Below are positions 37,101-48,700 of a stretch of DNA of 64,000 nucleotides, one piece after another. The translations under genes and the position numbers were made by a program. Source of the stretch: Euonymus europaeus (taxonomy: Eukaryota > Streptophyta > Magnoliopsida > Celastrales > Celastraceae); NCBI GenBank assembly GCA_963580455.1, contig OY756958.1, positions 19,728,501 to 19,792,500 on the forward strand. Direction: 5' to 3'. The number at the start of each line of letters is the position of its first letter. The first letter of the stretch is position 1. The notes under the pieces were generated by a model. It saw nothing but the letters and a program-made list of their open reading frames with translations, did not search any database and was not told the origin of the DNA.

Positions 37101-37700
37101 AAAAAAAATTAGATGAATTTTTAAAACGTTTTATCAATCAAAATATATGTTAAATTTTGAAAAAATTACATATTCACAACCTAACGTATAAAATTCTTTT
37201 GAATATAAGATTCATTGTCGATAGTTTTTACTATTATGAAAATAATGTATTGCATCATACATTGTTCATGATTATATCGTGTGTTTACTGTTTTATTATA
37301 TTTTTTTTGTATAAAGTAACTAAATATTGAGTTATTTTTCTACTTTTTTATTATTATTATTATATTATTTCTATATTTGTATTGCAATTACATTGTTTAT
37401 CTGTATATGCTTTATAAACTCTTCGTTGAAGGCCAAATTTCATTGTTGCATGATAGTAGTATATTTATTCGTCATTTCGAAACAATGTAATAGAGAGTAT
37501 AGAGTACGAATTAACTTATTTTGTGCATTAATAACAAAATTATATTATTTTTCGACTAAGAGGGAGATCATGAAAAAACAATGTTATTGCCTACTGCCCA
37601 GTAGTGCAAACAATGTAATAAAATTAAAAAAAATGTAATTGGTTACTATCCAGTAGGGAAATCGTCTACTGACCCCAAGTGGAACTAATATTGTAATTGC
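37101..37700. repeat. ACAATGTAAT-motif-rich stretch, copy C
   Basis: Words close to ACAATGTAAT or ATTACATTGT recur here (for example near 37245, 37385, 37440, 37484, 37578, 37609 and 37631). The phrase TTGCCTACTGCCCAGTAG is echoed by TTGGTTACTATCCAGTAG and TTGCTTACTGTCCAG. It resembles the interior of the elements at 20.2-21.2 and 21.8-23.6 kb. Termini were not defined with confidence; a CTATGGCAGGG-like inverted end near 38110-38125 is a candidate. Confidence 0.45.
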
Positions 37701-38346
37701 TTACTGTCCAGAAAAACAGAAACACAAAAACAACTTTTCCTTGCAACAATTTATTCTCCAAACAACTTCTAAAACCCTACAAAAAGATGCTTCAATGTCA
37801 AGCGATGCCAAATGTGATGAATAACCTCAAGATTCTCCAAACAAATCATGTCAAATGATAACTAGTTTGACAACGCAGCTCAATCGTATAAAAGGAACCA
37901 CAGAAATGAAAGAACCACGAAAAATGAAAGACGGAGAAGATACAACCTCATCGTTCCACGACCGACGTCAAAAGAGAACGAATCGCTGCAAAAAAGACAC
38001 CCGATGGAAGAAGAAATCGCCCAAAAAGAGAGAAACTTTAACTACTAAAGAATAAAAGGTAAGAGACGGGGGGTGGGGGTGGGGGGAATTTCTTTTTGAA
38101 ATTAAAAAATTTCCCTGCCATAGATATTTAGCATTGTATATATCCACAACAGAAGCAAACTGCGTGCCTTCAATGTGCCACTTTCATGAATAAAGGGAGG
38201 CCGCATTAAGTTACAATTAAAGGATCTCTAAGAATATACAGATTACAAAGATGGTCCAACGAGGATGAACAATTAAACAAGGAACAAAGTAAAAACCCAA
38301 ATGGTGAAGGGAAATTCTGATTCAGGGATATGGGCCGGCATTAAGC
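37701..38346. other. Spacer and 3' region of the PHL7-like gene
   Basis: No separate gene is supported. A short G-rich tract lies at 38065-38086. The right part probably includes the 3' UTR of the minus-strand MYB-CC gene that stops at 38347. Confidence 0.45.
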
Positions 38347-41300
38347 TCATCCAATATTACTCATCATCCATCCCACTTGTTGCTGTATGTCGCCCTCCAA
38401 TGGCAATGAGTCGGCATTACCAAATACAGGCCTTGTTCTCTTCTTCAAAGAAGCAACCTGTGAACCCACACCTAAGGAAGAAACTGGACTTCCTGCAGAA
38501 GTAAAGCAGCTCTCAATGGAGCAATCACCAATGCGAGCAGGCATATTAGAAGCATTTTTGCTCTCCAAAGTGGCAGCTAGTTCAGACAAGGAAGGTGTTT
38601 TCATGGTATCAAGGGGTACCATTCCTTGACAGTCATTTGAAACTTGGATAGCTAGCTCGGAAAGTTCCTCCCTTGCAGCTTCAAGCACAGCAGATGCAGC
38701 GGCCTGATCACTTAGAGCTTTACAAGCTTTCTCTAGTATGGACTGCAGGTACTTTCCTTGAGCTTCAATCCGAAGTTGAAGATGACGCTGCACCTGCTTA
38801 CAGTGAAATCATCAGAGATAGAGATTAAGAATTATAATCATGTTGCCAGCATTAAAATCAGCAACTCTTTGAGATTGACATTGGTGTAGTTTATTAGACA
38901 CATTATCATTTAAAAAACAAACTAATGTCCCCATTGCGAACATGGGTCACGTCGAAATATTTAGAAAACAGTCTCCAATGAGTCAAAATATTAGGCACCA
39001 AGTGCTTTTTAAACACTTATTTATCTGTTGTTATATATGAACTTACCATCCAATGCGCATAGGACAATAACTGAAATAAATTCCTAGAATTGGACCACCA
39101 AGGACAAACACATCAAACAGGCACGGACAAACACATCAAACAGGCACTCATGACAAACCACGGAGGGCATCCCCAAAGGCGACTTACATTGTCTTTCACA
39201 CAAGTGGATAATATCAATTCGATCTTACTTTTGATGTGTAGAATCTGAGGATGACCATTTTCAAAAGTACAGAAAGGACAATACCAAGTCCACAAGAGAC
39301 TTCATAAAAGTCAAACTGGGAGCAAAAACAATCAAAACTAACCTCCAGCTGCTCATGCAGCTGTCGCTGGACTTCCATCTGTACTCGCAAAGCCTCAGTA
39401 ACCTGGTAACCACTGTTTAAAGCCAAAAGGTATTGGAACATGCAGGAGAGTAAGGACTTGCGAACATAAAAGGGGAAACATAACATACTCGTTCAGCTCT
39501 TGTCCCATAACTCTTGATGAGGTTGATGTAGATGATCCTGTATCCTGGCTTTCTGCAACACAAGATGCTGCAATCCAAAAACACATTATCAGCTGATGAA
39601 TTAAAATCTTATGGGGGTGCCCTTGTTGGAAAAGTTTTATTATTTGTTGGTTGGCAAGTGGCCAGACAAATAGATTTGTCTATCTGCTTATTTCATTAAA
39701 AAAGGAAATCAATTTAACAGACATACGAAATCTATAGAATATCTCCAATAGAATTCAAAAACTCATAATTCATATATGTACTTAAGTTATAAAATGCCAT
39801 ACCATCCTTGGAGTTTTCTGTTGATTCCTTGCATGATTGCTTTCCCAATCTGTATTTCTGCAAGTGAAAAGTAATCAGGTAACAATTAACAAAAAACTGT
39901 GAATAGACTGTCAAGAGAAAGAGGGAAATGCAGAGGGAATGGAAACAACACCTGAAGATGAGACTTCAAGTGATAAAGTGTCAAGCCTTTTACCCCCATT
40001 GTTCTCATAATAGTCTTAGGTGTTGCCTCTGCAGTGCATTTCATCACAGTATCAGACACCATAATTAACAATTGATGACAGCAAAACTCAAAAACAAACA
40101 AACGTAAGGATCAATAGAAAAATCAAAAGTTTTTGCAGGTGAAATTCAAAGTGTTAAACATGGTCCATATACAAATCAGCTCGACTTAAAATGGGAAATA
40201 AAAAGTAAAAAAGAATGTCATATGACACAAGTAAGCTTCAGTTTTCAAATTATTATCAAGAATCACATTATACCCAACAATATCAGAATTTCTGGTTGAG
40301 CATGAACCAATTTAGGACCAGGGGCAGGCTATCAGTTAACATAAGCGTTGCAAGATCAAATCAGGCTGTGCAAATGCTTGGGCCATATCAATATAAAAGT
40401 TATTAAATTCCACCAGCAGCATTTATTGTAATTTGTGGCCTACACAGGAAGATGTACAGCCTTCTCCACACTTTTAAGTCATCTGCAAATGCTGTTCCTG
40501 CCAATGACCTCTAATTTAGCTTTTAATTAAACCTAAAAGAAGTGGGCCCATGCCTATGCCTTAAATGTAAAGGGGTGTGTGCAAAATTGTAAGCACTCGG
40601 AGCTCACATTTCCCACTATAAAAAAACAGTAACAGCGAACAACAATGCCAATGCCAGCTCTCAATGATAGCATCTCTTCATGATTTGTAGCTGTAAAATA
40701 TGATCTACTTTGCTTTAACCTATCCATACTTATAAGATTTTGTAGTTGAATTACATAAATTAGAAGAGTGTGGAGATACCGGTGTGGCGGTGAGGAGGAC
40801 CGAGAGAATTTGTAGAGAACAGGAAGCACAGAGCAAGAATTAAAAAGATATGACTTGAAATAATAATAAAAGATATGGCTTGAATAGAAGTTGATCAAAG
40901 TATGATCCTAGAAAGAAATGAATGACGGAAACAAATACACGTAGTGGACTCTAGTTGATTCTCATAGATGATGATTGCAGCTTAGATTGACTACAATATT
41001 CTACTAAACCGAAAAAAAAATCAAAAGAAGGTATCAAGAATTCTTGATTCGGACATGGTATCAGAGCTAAACTCTTCCTTTAGCTATATCTATTTTCTCC
41101 ATTATCTACTACTTGTTGCAGTTTGTTTTCCACATTTGCTTCAACAATCAGAGGGAATCACCAAGATGCCATTTTACGATTTTTTTGGGAGATTTCAAAA
41201 TACTGTTCAGGGACACCATCTTCAACTGTTTGCTAGAAAATTTTCTGGGTCCTGGCACCATTGCTATAATATAATCTCCAGTTGTTCCTCCACTATTTGC

Positions 41301-44300
41301 AAGTCAACAGGCCCATCATACACTTGTTCAGTTGTTCTAGGTATGGTATTCTCCTAATTGTTATGTTTTTTTTTCCTGCAACATCTTTAGTAGCTACATT
41401 ATCCTCCATTTCAGCAGCTACATTTTCCCCATTTCTATACCTTCTTAGCAGTTCCAATACGGCCAAGCATAAGCTTTAGAAAAAATTCATGCAATACGAG
41501 GCAGTGATCTAAAGGTTAAATAAAAAACATGAGATGTAGCCTCTTGACCAGCCGCTGTAAAGCCCATTGGTTACAAATGGGTTTTATCATGTCAGACAAT
41601 ATTATGGATACTACCATGAATATCAGGTAAGACTCCTATTATGGCTGCAAATTTGTTTGAAAGAGTTCCTGTCAACTGCATGGGATGTTACCACCTCAAC
41701 TTTGACAACCTATCTTTGTCTCTTGGATCCTCTCCTTTTACGACCATGCTTTGCCAACCGTATCTAGGGAGACTCAAGCATGATAGTCCATCAGATGATT
41801 AAACTAGGAAAAGTTTTTATTTTCGCCCTTTCTGTGGCTTCATCCTTGTTAAAACAGAGAGAAGAATGTTTGTTGGAAATTCCTTGTTTCTTCTTTCAAG
41901 AGCTTTTTCTCATAAAATATAATACAATTGCAGCTGCCAACTCATAGCAATAAATCTTGATGATATGCGGTGCAGCTGAGGTTACTTCTCCAAAGAAATT
42001 GACAATGATACATCAAACCAACAAGATTTTGCTGACAAAAAAATTTGTGCCTTCAACAAATCAAAGCTTTGGTAAAGGCATCAGCAAAACAGAGATCAAT
42101 TGAGACGTGGCCGTGAAATGATTTGATTGGCAAAGACTACGCAAGTTGGGTAGAACCACCTCACCCTTTTGGCACTTCCATGATCTTTGTGCATGTGCCG
42201 TAACATACTTAAGATATTTTAATTATTATTTTTTGGATGGACTACAATCAAATAATACACCCAATGATTGGTAACGAAATGACACGCCATTAACTTTTCT
42301 CCTTTAGTCATTAATACATTCTTCTTTTTTTTGAATGAAAATATTTATAAATTTGATAAGTCATTAATATTCTGACTTTATTAATTCTTGAATCCTCACA
42401 AATGCTGCCTTATGACAACTACAAACTAGTTGGAAGGGCAGCTTGCCAGCTTCACTGTACCTCCACCATGGAATTTAGATAAAATACACTGTTTCAGTGT
42501 TTAGTAAGCACAGAATTTGCATTTACCAAGAAAGTACCCTAAATAATTTTCCAAAAAAAACACACTTTCGTACAGCATACAAGATAAATCATAAATAGTG
42601 TCACGGAAAAGGTAGCATTAAGCTCCTCACTTATCAAATTTACCACTTCCCTAATAACTTTTTAGAACAATGGGCATCTCCAACAAGGGGATGCAAAAAG
42701 GGTTTTGCATACTTGAAAAGTGAAATGCAAATGAGATTCTGATTCTAGTGCACTCCAACAAGGAGTATGCAAAATGAGTTTCCATTTTATTTACCCATAA
42801 ATATGTTAATCCACTCATTCATTTTACCAAGCCATTCACACACACTCCTCAAACTTCTTCAATCACAAAATAACAGGGCAGCTTGAAATCAGTCTTTAAA
42901 TCCAAAATTGTCACCTCAAAGATGCCAATTTATCAAGGCAAACTAAACACAACTCTCAGAACAACTGGAAATAAAACTAGAACCGGTTGCCTTAAATTGC
43001 TACTGTTTGGTCACAAGAAAATGGTAATTTCTACCAAATACTTCAATGCAATCCAATATGATCCAGACAAGAGAGAACACACAACAACCATATGGAGTAG
43101 ATCCATTATCAGAAATCTCTTTGGACACAATCAGAAGCTCCCAATAGAAAGACCGAAAAATGAAAAAGCAAGGAAACCCATCATCAAATATTCGAAAAGA
43201 GACAATCTTGAAATCACAAAATTCGCAAAACCCATATATGAAATCCCAGAAGAAATTGCCACAATTTGATCAAGAACACGGTGATTAGAAGGGTTTGTAA
43301 GCAACAAAAAGAGACGATCATACCTAAACGGGGAAGGATCGACTAGAGGCAGACCAATTTTGCGATGAACGAATCTGGTCAACTTTGCAAAGTTGGATTT
43401 GTGTCGATCGAAAACCAGTCAATTTATGAACATGTTTGAAGAGAACTGTTGGTTTTATGGTGGATTTGTGAAGAGGGGGAGGAGAATCATCACTGTGAAT
43501 ACGTGTCGGTTTGCGACCTCCGATTCTAGCCATTCCAAAGTCGCAAATATGGGAACCCAAATTTGAGGTTGCAAATTTCCGTACTCCGTTGGCTTGATGA
43601 AATTGACGAATTGGGGACACAAATGAACGGTTATTGATAGACGACCTGGGTTGGAGATGCCATTAGTGTCAGCCAAGCGCGGGGTCGAACCTAGAGGTTT
43701 CAATTCTTTAACCAGTCTCCCCACATAATATTCTTGTAAACAATCACTCCATATATTATGTGAGGTTAAAGAATGCGTGCATCCTGTGGGAGCCTTATGC
43801 CTGATATTTTTGATTTTTTTTTTACGCTTTTTTATTAGTCAGAACCTCTGGTCGTAATCACCATTCAGAGGTTGAAATATGTATGACCACATCCTTGAAA
43901 TGGATAATGAAGTATTTTTTCTAGACGGTGTGCATTGCATGCTTGTTCCAATTTTTCTTATAGCGAAACTATGCAAAAGAACATCGCCAAGGAAATCCAC
44001 TCAACGAAATAAGTTAAAAAAGAGGAACACGCCTCCGGTAACTCAAATTCTGCAAATACAATAGTTAATGTCGGGAAAAAAGTATAAAAACATATAAACC
44101 AACAGATGCAAAACAAGAAAGTACATGGTTGTTAAAATTTCCTTACATGTTCCTAAACACCATTATTAAGGAAATCTACTCAGCAAAAGAATTAAAAAAA
44201 GAGAAGCACCTATCAAAGAACCAAAATTGAATCTACCCAAAATACCTAAAACCGAAAAAACAAACCCACATTGCAAAATCCATGTTGGGCAACGGCAAGT

Positions 44301-44608
44301 CACAGATAACAATCCCACAATCAAACTCCAAAATCGAAACGAGAAACTCACATGAACTGAAAAAAAGGAGTGAATGAATGTATAAATCTAAGCATATACT
44401 TACTGTCGGGGCCACCAAGCTGCATGACGGCGTCGACGAATCGCTCGTGGAGCTCGGCAGTCCACCGGAGTCGGGGCCTCGAATCCGAGGTGAGAACAAG
44501 GCACGCGTCCACAGGCATATTCGTCCCTTCCAACGAACTAGCGAATTCCACACTGTGACCCCGGGCGCTGCTCCCGTCGAGCGGCAGCGAGTGTATGGTC
44601 GAGTACAT
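38347..44608 (-). CDS. PHL7-like: MYB-CC (GARP) transcription factor, PHL7-like, six exons
   Basis: Minus-strand coding exons 44608-44404, 40028-39952, 39857-39803, 39567-39489, 39412-39343 and 38793-38347, all GT-AG with consistent phases, give 310 residues. The MYB-like domain (about 44-97) reads PRLRWTAELHERFVDAV, then KATPKTIMRTMGVKGLTLYH with the SHLQKYRLG end, split by intron 1. The coiled-coil (MYB-CC LHEQLE) domain is about 140-190 (QVTEALRVQMEVQRQLHEQL, then LRIEAQGKYLQSILEKACK). This MYB plus CC pairing defines the PHR1/PHL family, which binds P1BS-type sites as dimers in the nucleus. Among these the sequence resembles PHL7 (At2g01060). A role in phosphate response is known for PHR1 itself, not shown for this protein. 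Intron 1 is 4.4 kb. A longer in-frame upstream ATG at 44827 lacks family similarity and was not used. Confidence 0.92.
41051..41065 (+). other. Copia-type primer-binding site remnant in PHL7-like intron 1
   Basis: The text TGGTATCAGAGC, complementary to initiator tRNA-Met, follows DNA that could be the end of an LTR (40770-41050). The downstream text to about 41770 has no intact gag. It is probably the 5' end of an old copia insertion or a small terminal-repeat element. No second LTR was found. Confidence 0.4.
42671..43663. mobile_element. Candidate DNA element with GGCATCTCCAAC termini in PHL7-like intron 1
   Basis: GGGCATCTCCAAC at 42672-42684 is answered by the inverse GTTGGAGATGCC at 43650-43661. 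Similar GGCATCTCCAAC ends occur on several plant non-autonomous elements. The interior has two opposed open frames (42883-43269 plus and 43131-43620 minus) without recognisable domains. No target duplication was identified. Confidence 0.45.
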
Positions 44609-45219
44609 CGACTCTTTTAAGGGAAAATGCGGCAAGATCCAACGGGTAAAATGGGCATTCGGGTCCGGGGCACGGAGCCCCCAAGCCTGGGCAAGAAAAG
44701 ATGTCTGTTTTGAGGGAAAATAAAAAAGGCCAGTCGGTGGGAAGAAGAGGTAGAGAGTACCAGTTAAGTAAGGGCATGCAGCGGTTGCGACAGCGACTTC
44801 TTGTTGCGTCGCTGTTTCTGTCCTCAATTTTCCTTTTAAAAAATATATATATATATATATATATATATTTCCCCTACTTGTTTACTCTTTGTATAGGAGA
44901 GGTCATGTGTGCGAAAGTACAGGCTAAGGGAGAAGTGCCCGACATATGATGACGATTATTATTTTGGTTAATTGAATATTTGATAATTATGTAATCATGT
45001 CTTTTTCTTATGATTTTGAGTACAGGCGGGCCGTAAGCTTGTCTGATTTTTCTTATGATTTTGTTTATGGGTGGGGGTAAGTTGATATCTGGCTAAGATA
45101 TCTCATATTCGTATGATTATACTATCACATAATCTCGAGTCTCTTTCTAAGAATTGAACCTATAATGTTTAGTTTGTATATGAGTTAAAGAAAATGTGAA
45201 ATGAAATTAATTGAGAGTG
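44609..45219. other. Promoter-proximal region of the PHL7-like gene
   Basis: This is the DNA between the PHL7-like start codon and the Tat insertion, so it holds the 5' UTR and what remains of the adjacent promoter. It includes an AT dinucleotide tract at about 44840-44868. The distal part (45097-45214) is one copy of an old ~145-bp tandem duplication whose other copy lies beyond the retroelement at 54616-54735. Confidence 0.55.
45097..45214. repeat. Left copy of a ~145-bp tandem duplication split by the Tat element
   Basis: It shares ATATCTCATA, CTCGAGTCTCTTTCTAAGAA and TGAACCTATAATGTTTAG with 54616-54735. After removing the retroelement and one target duplication, the two copies would lie about 145 bp apart. 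Confidence 0.85.
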
Positions 45220-45667
45220 TGATGAGGATAATTTTCCCCTACAATGATAACACGACACGTGGATATAATAGTCACCAGCTTCATGCTCGGTACCAAGAAG
45301 AAGGATGTACATTCCTCGGTACTCATCCTCAGAGTGGTAAAAAGCTGTCATGAACTACCCAAACAGGAACTACCTTCACTATAAAAAGGGGCAAACCCTC
45401 AGGTAAGAGGGGGGACAATTTTTGACTGATTACAAGAGCACCGAGCAGTGCACTTCACTGAGTTCCTTTGTGCTAGCATCTGACTTGAGCGTCGGAGCGC
45501 CAACGCCAGAGAACACTCTCTGGCGGGCCTCTAGCTTACGTTTGCTCTTTGTCACAGGATCATTCTACTGTCGGAAGGAAGCTAATCCGAGGAAGAACGT
45601 AAACAGACGAGAAAGCTCTTGTTCAAACCTATCTTGATACGTCTTGGACTGATTTGAGACGTCATCA
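45220..45667 (+). repeat. 5' LTR of the Tat element
   Basis: Identical to the 3' LTR except at four sites (A/G near 45295, G/A near 45558, G/A near 45575, T/C near 45634). A promoter TATA box CTATAAAAAGG lies at 45379-45389, about 160 bp after the LTR start, and drives plus-strand transcription. Confidence 0.95.
45379..45389 (+). promoter_or_regulatory. LTR TATA box
   Basis: CTATAAAAAGG, preceded by a pyrimidine-rich TACCTTCA. The same box occurs in the 3' LTR near 54300. This is the expected core promoter for the genomic RNA of the element. Confidence 0.7.
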
Positions 45668-45670
45668 GAT

Positions 45671-45689
45671 TGGCGCCGTCTGTGGGAAC
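45671..45689 (+). other. Primer-binding site of the Tat element
   Basis: TGGCGCCGTCTGTGGGAAC starts three bases after the LTR end. The first ten bases match the CGGCGCCA-type 3' end of a plant tRNA such as tRNA-Asp, while the rest pairs less well. Position and the TGGCGCC start are standard for plant Ty3/gypsy elements. Confidence 0.75.
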
Positions 45690-45705
45690 TTTCATAACAA
45701 AAATT

Positions 45706-48700
45706 ATGGTTCGAACTAGAGCTTTAAGAGAAGAAGAACAACAGGCTGAGGCAGCAAACGAAAATGCCGAGCACCAGCCTCAACCATTGGTACAAGACCA
45801 GATCACCGAATTATTGCAACAAATGAATGTCCTCGCGCAACGCTTGGAAATGATCCAAGAACGAGTGCAGGGTCACCAACCAATCCAGAATGAGAGCATT
45901 TCTCATGAGACGAGAAATGACCACTCTCACACTGATGAGTTAAGAAATCCCTGACTTCCAGGAACCTCGGTAATCATTGCTCGAAGAACTCAGCCCACTC
46001 ATACTTACGAGGGGGATAGCAAGTTTATCGAAGGGGTTGTGGATCGCAAAATAGCTGCTCTGCAAGGCCGTCCCTTTTTGGATACAATGGATTGGGATAG
46101 GAACTTAACTCCATTGTCGACCGAGGTGCAACAAGCTCGGGTACCGACAAGCTTCAAGGTTTCTAGTGTGGAAAAGTATAACGGGACAGGGGATCCGCTA
46201 GACCATGTTATCGGCTTTCAAACCATGATGGAGTTTCAGCGGGCCTCTCAGGAAGCTTGCTGCAAAATCTTCCCAGTCTCGCTTGTCGGAGTGGCAAGGC
46301 GTTGGTTCAGAGCTCTGCCACAAGGCAGCATTCACAGTTTTGATGACCTAACGAACAGGTTTGTTGCTCATTTTGCAAGCTCCAGACCGGTGAAGAAGAC
46401 CAACGCCACACTGGTTACTATCACACAGAAACCCCAGGAGAGTTTGAGAGAATTCGTAACTCGGTTCAACAGTGATTGCCTAGAGATACCGGACCTTCAG
46501 CCGATCATAGCCATTACAGCCTTCACGACTGGAGTACGACATGTGACGCTGAAGCATTCATTGTCGAAAAAGAATCCGAAAAGTATTCCCGAACTGCTCT
46601 CAAGAGTTGAAAAATACATCACTGCTGACGAAATGACGGCTGAACCACATGTAACCGAGCAATCCCAAGACAGGTCTTCGCCGAGGAGAAGGTCAGATGC
46701 TGGTCGACCAACCGAGAGGAAAACTAGTGGATTCGGTAGATCATTCACCAGAAGAGATGACCGAGTCAAACTTGAGAGATATGATTCCTATACTCCACTC
46801 AATTCTTCTTTGAAAAGAGTATTGAATGAGATACAGGATCGTGACATCGTCAGGTGGCCGGCAAAGATGAAGCCAACTCCGGAAAGGATAGGGAGCGACA
46901 AGTATTGTAAATTCCATCGGGGCCCTGGTCATGACACCGATGAATGTCGCCACCTGAAAGACGAGGTAGAAAACCTAATCCGGAGAGGATACCTCAAGCG
47001 TTTTACTAGCTCGGGGAGAGATAAGCGAGAAAGAGAAGGAACAAAAGAAAATCTAAGAGGTCTAAGAGAGAATGAAGACAGACGACAGAGGAGACGGCGA
47101 GAGGAATCCCCTCGTCATCGGAATCGTGGAACAGCTGGTACCATTGGTATGATAGTCGGTGGCCTGGCTTCGGGAGGAGAAAGTTCATCTGGGAGGAGAG
47201 CATATGCTCGGACTGTGCATCAAATCAATGAGAAGTCAAAGAAAACGAGAACGGGGGAGGAGAAGATAACGTTCTCAGAAAGAGACGGGGATGGTTTGCA
47301 CCATCCCCATGACGATGCGTTGGTCATTGATGTTATCATCGCCAACTACACGGTCAAGAAGGTCTTGATTGATAACGGGAGCGCAGCGGATGTTCTTTTC
47401 TATCACGCCTTCAAACAGATGAACCTTCCGAGAGAGAGCTTGAAGAAGTTTTCTTCACCCCTATACGGTTTCACGGGAGAACAAGTTGTCCCTGTCGGGA
47501 TAATAAGTCTACCCATAACCTTGGGTGATTACCCGAGATCAAAATTATTTATGGTGGAACTTCTAGTCGTCGATGTGAAGACTCCATACAATGCATTGAT
47601 TGGCAGACCACTGCTTCACAAGGCCCGAGCAGTTGTCTCAACTTATTACCTGAAAATGAAATTTCCCACTGATCAAGGAGTAGGAGAAGTTCAGGGCGAC
47701 CAAAAGCTCGCTCGCCAGATGTATGTAACCGATCTAAAAGAAAAGAAAAAGCCAGTCTCAATCATAGAATTGGTAGATGATCATAATAATCAAATATTGA
47801 AGCCCTCGCCAGCCGAACAACTCATTGCTATTCCTGTCGAGCATGCGACGGAGAAGAAGTTGTATTACGGTTCCGAGCTTAGTAAAGATTTAAGCGAAGG
47901 CTTGACGAATCTACTATTGGAAAACATCACCACATTTGCATGGAGTGCACATGAAATGCCGGGTATTAGTGCTGATGTTATCACTCATCATCTGAGTATC
48001 AAATCTGGTAGCCGACCAGTGAAGCAAAAAAAGAGGAACTTTGCACAAGACAGGCAAGAAGCAATCAAAACAGAGGTTAACAAGCTTCTGGATGCCGACT
48101 TCATCCGAAAAGTACAATATCCAGATGGCTTTCTAATGTTGTTATGGTTGCCAAACCGAATGGTAAATGACGCATGTGTGTAGACTTCACTCACCTAAAC
48201 AAGGCCTGTCCGAAGGATAGCTACCCGCTACCGAAAATCGACCAACTGGTAGACGCAACCTCAGGAAAAGGTCTCCTCAGTTTTCTTGATGCCTACTCGG
48301 GATACCATCAGATTCAAATGCATCAAACTGACGAGGAACACACCTCGTTTGTTACTCCTGAGGGTACGTACTGCTACCAAGTTATGCCTTTTGGGTTGAA
48401 GAATGCAGGTGCCACCTATCAACGACTAGTCAACAAAATGTTCTCCCCAATGCTCGGAAAGACAGTTGAAGCGTACGTCGATGATATAGTCGTTAAAAGC
48501 AAGAAACCCGAGGAACACTTGGGCGACTTGCATGATGTATTTAATGTTTTGAATGATTTTGGGATGAAGCTCAATCCCGAGAAATGTGCGTTTGGCGTTT
48601 CATCGGGCAAATTCCTCGGATTCCTCATCTCCAAACGAGGAATTGAGGTAAACCCTGAAAAGGTGTTAGCAATAATCAACATGCAAGCCCCGAGGAACAA

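Noticed and set aside
43131..43382. 83-codon minus frame inside PHL7-like intron 1 as a gene
   Set aside because: It lies within an element with inverted ends, overlaps an opposite open frame and has no domain.
44609..44827. N-terminal extension of the PHL7-like protein to the ATG at 44827
   Set aside because: The added 73 residues are hydrophobic and unlike family members, which begin with MYS... as I recall; more likely 5' UTR.
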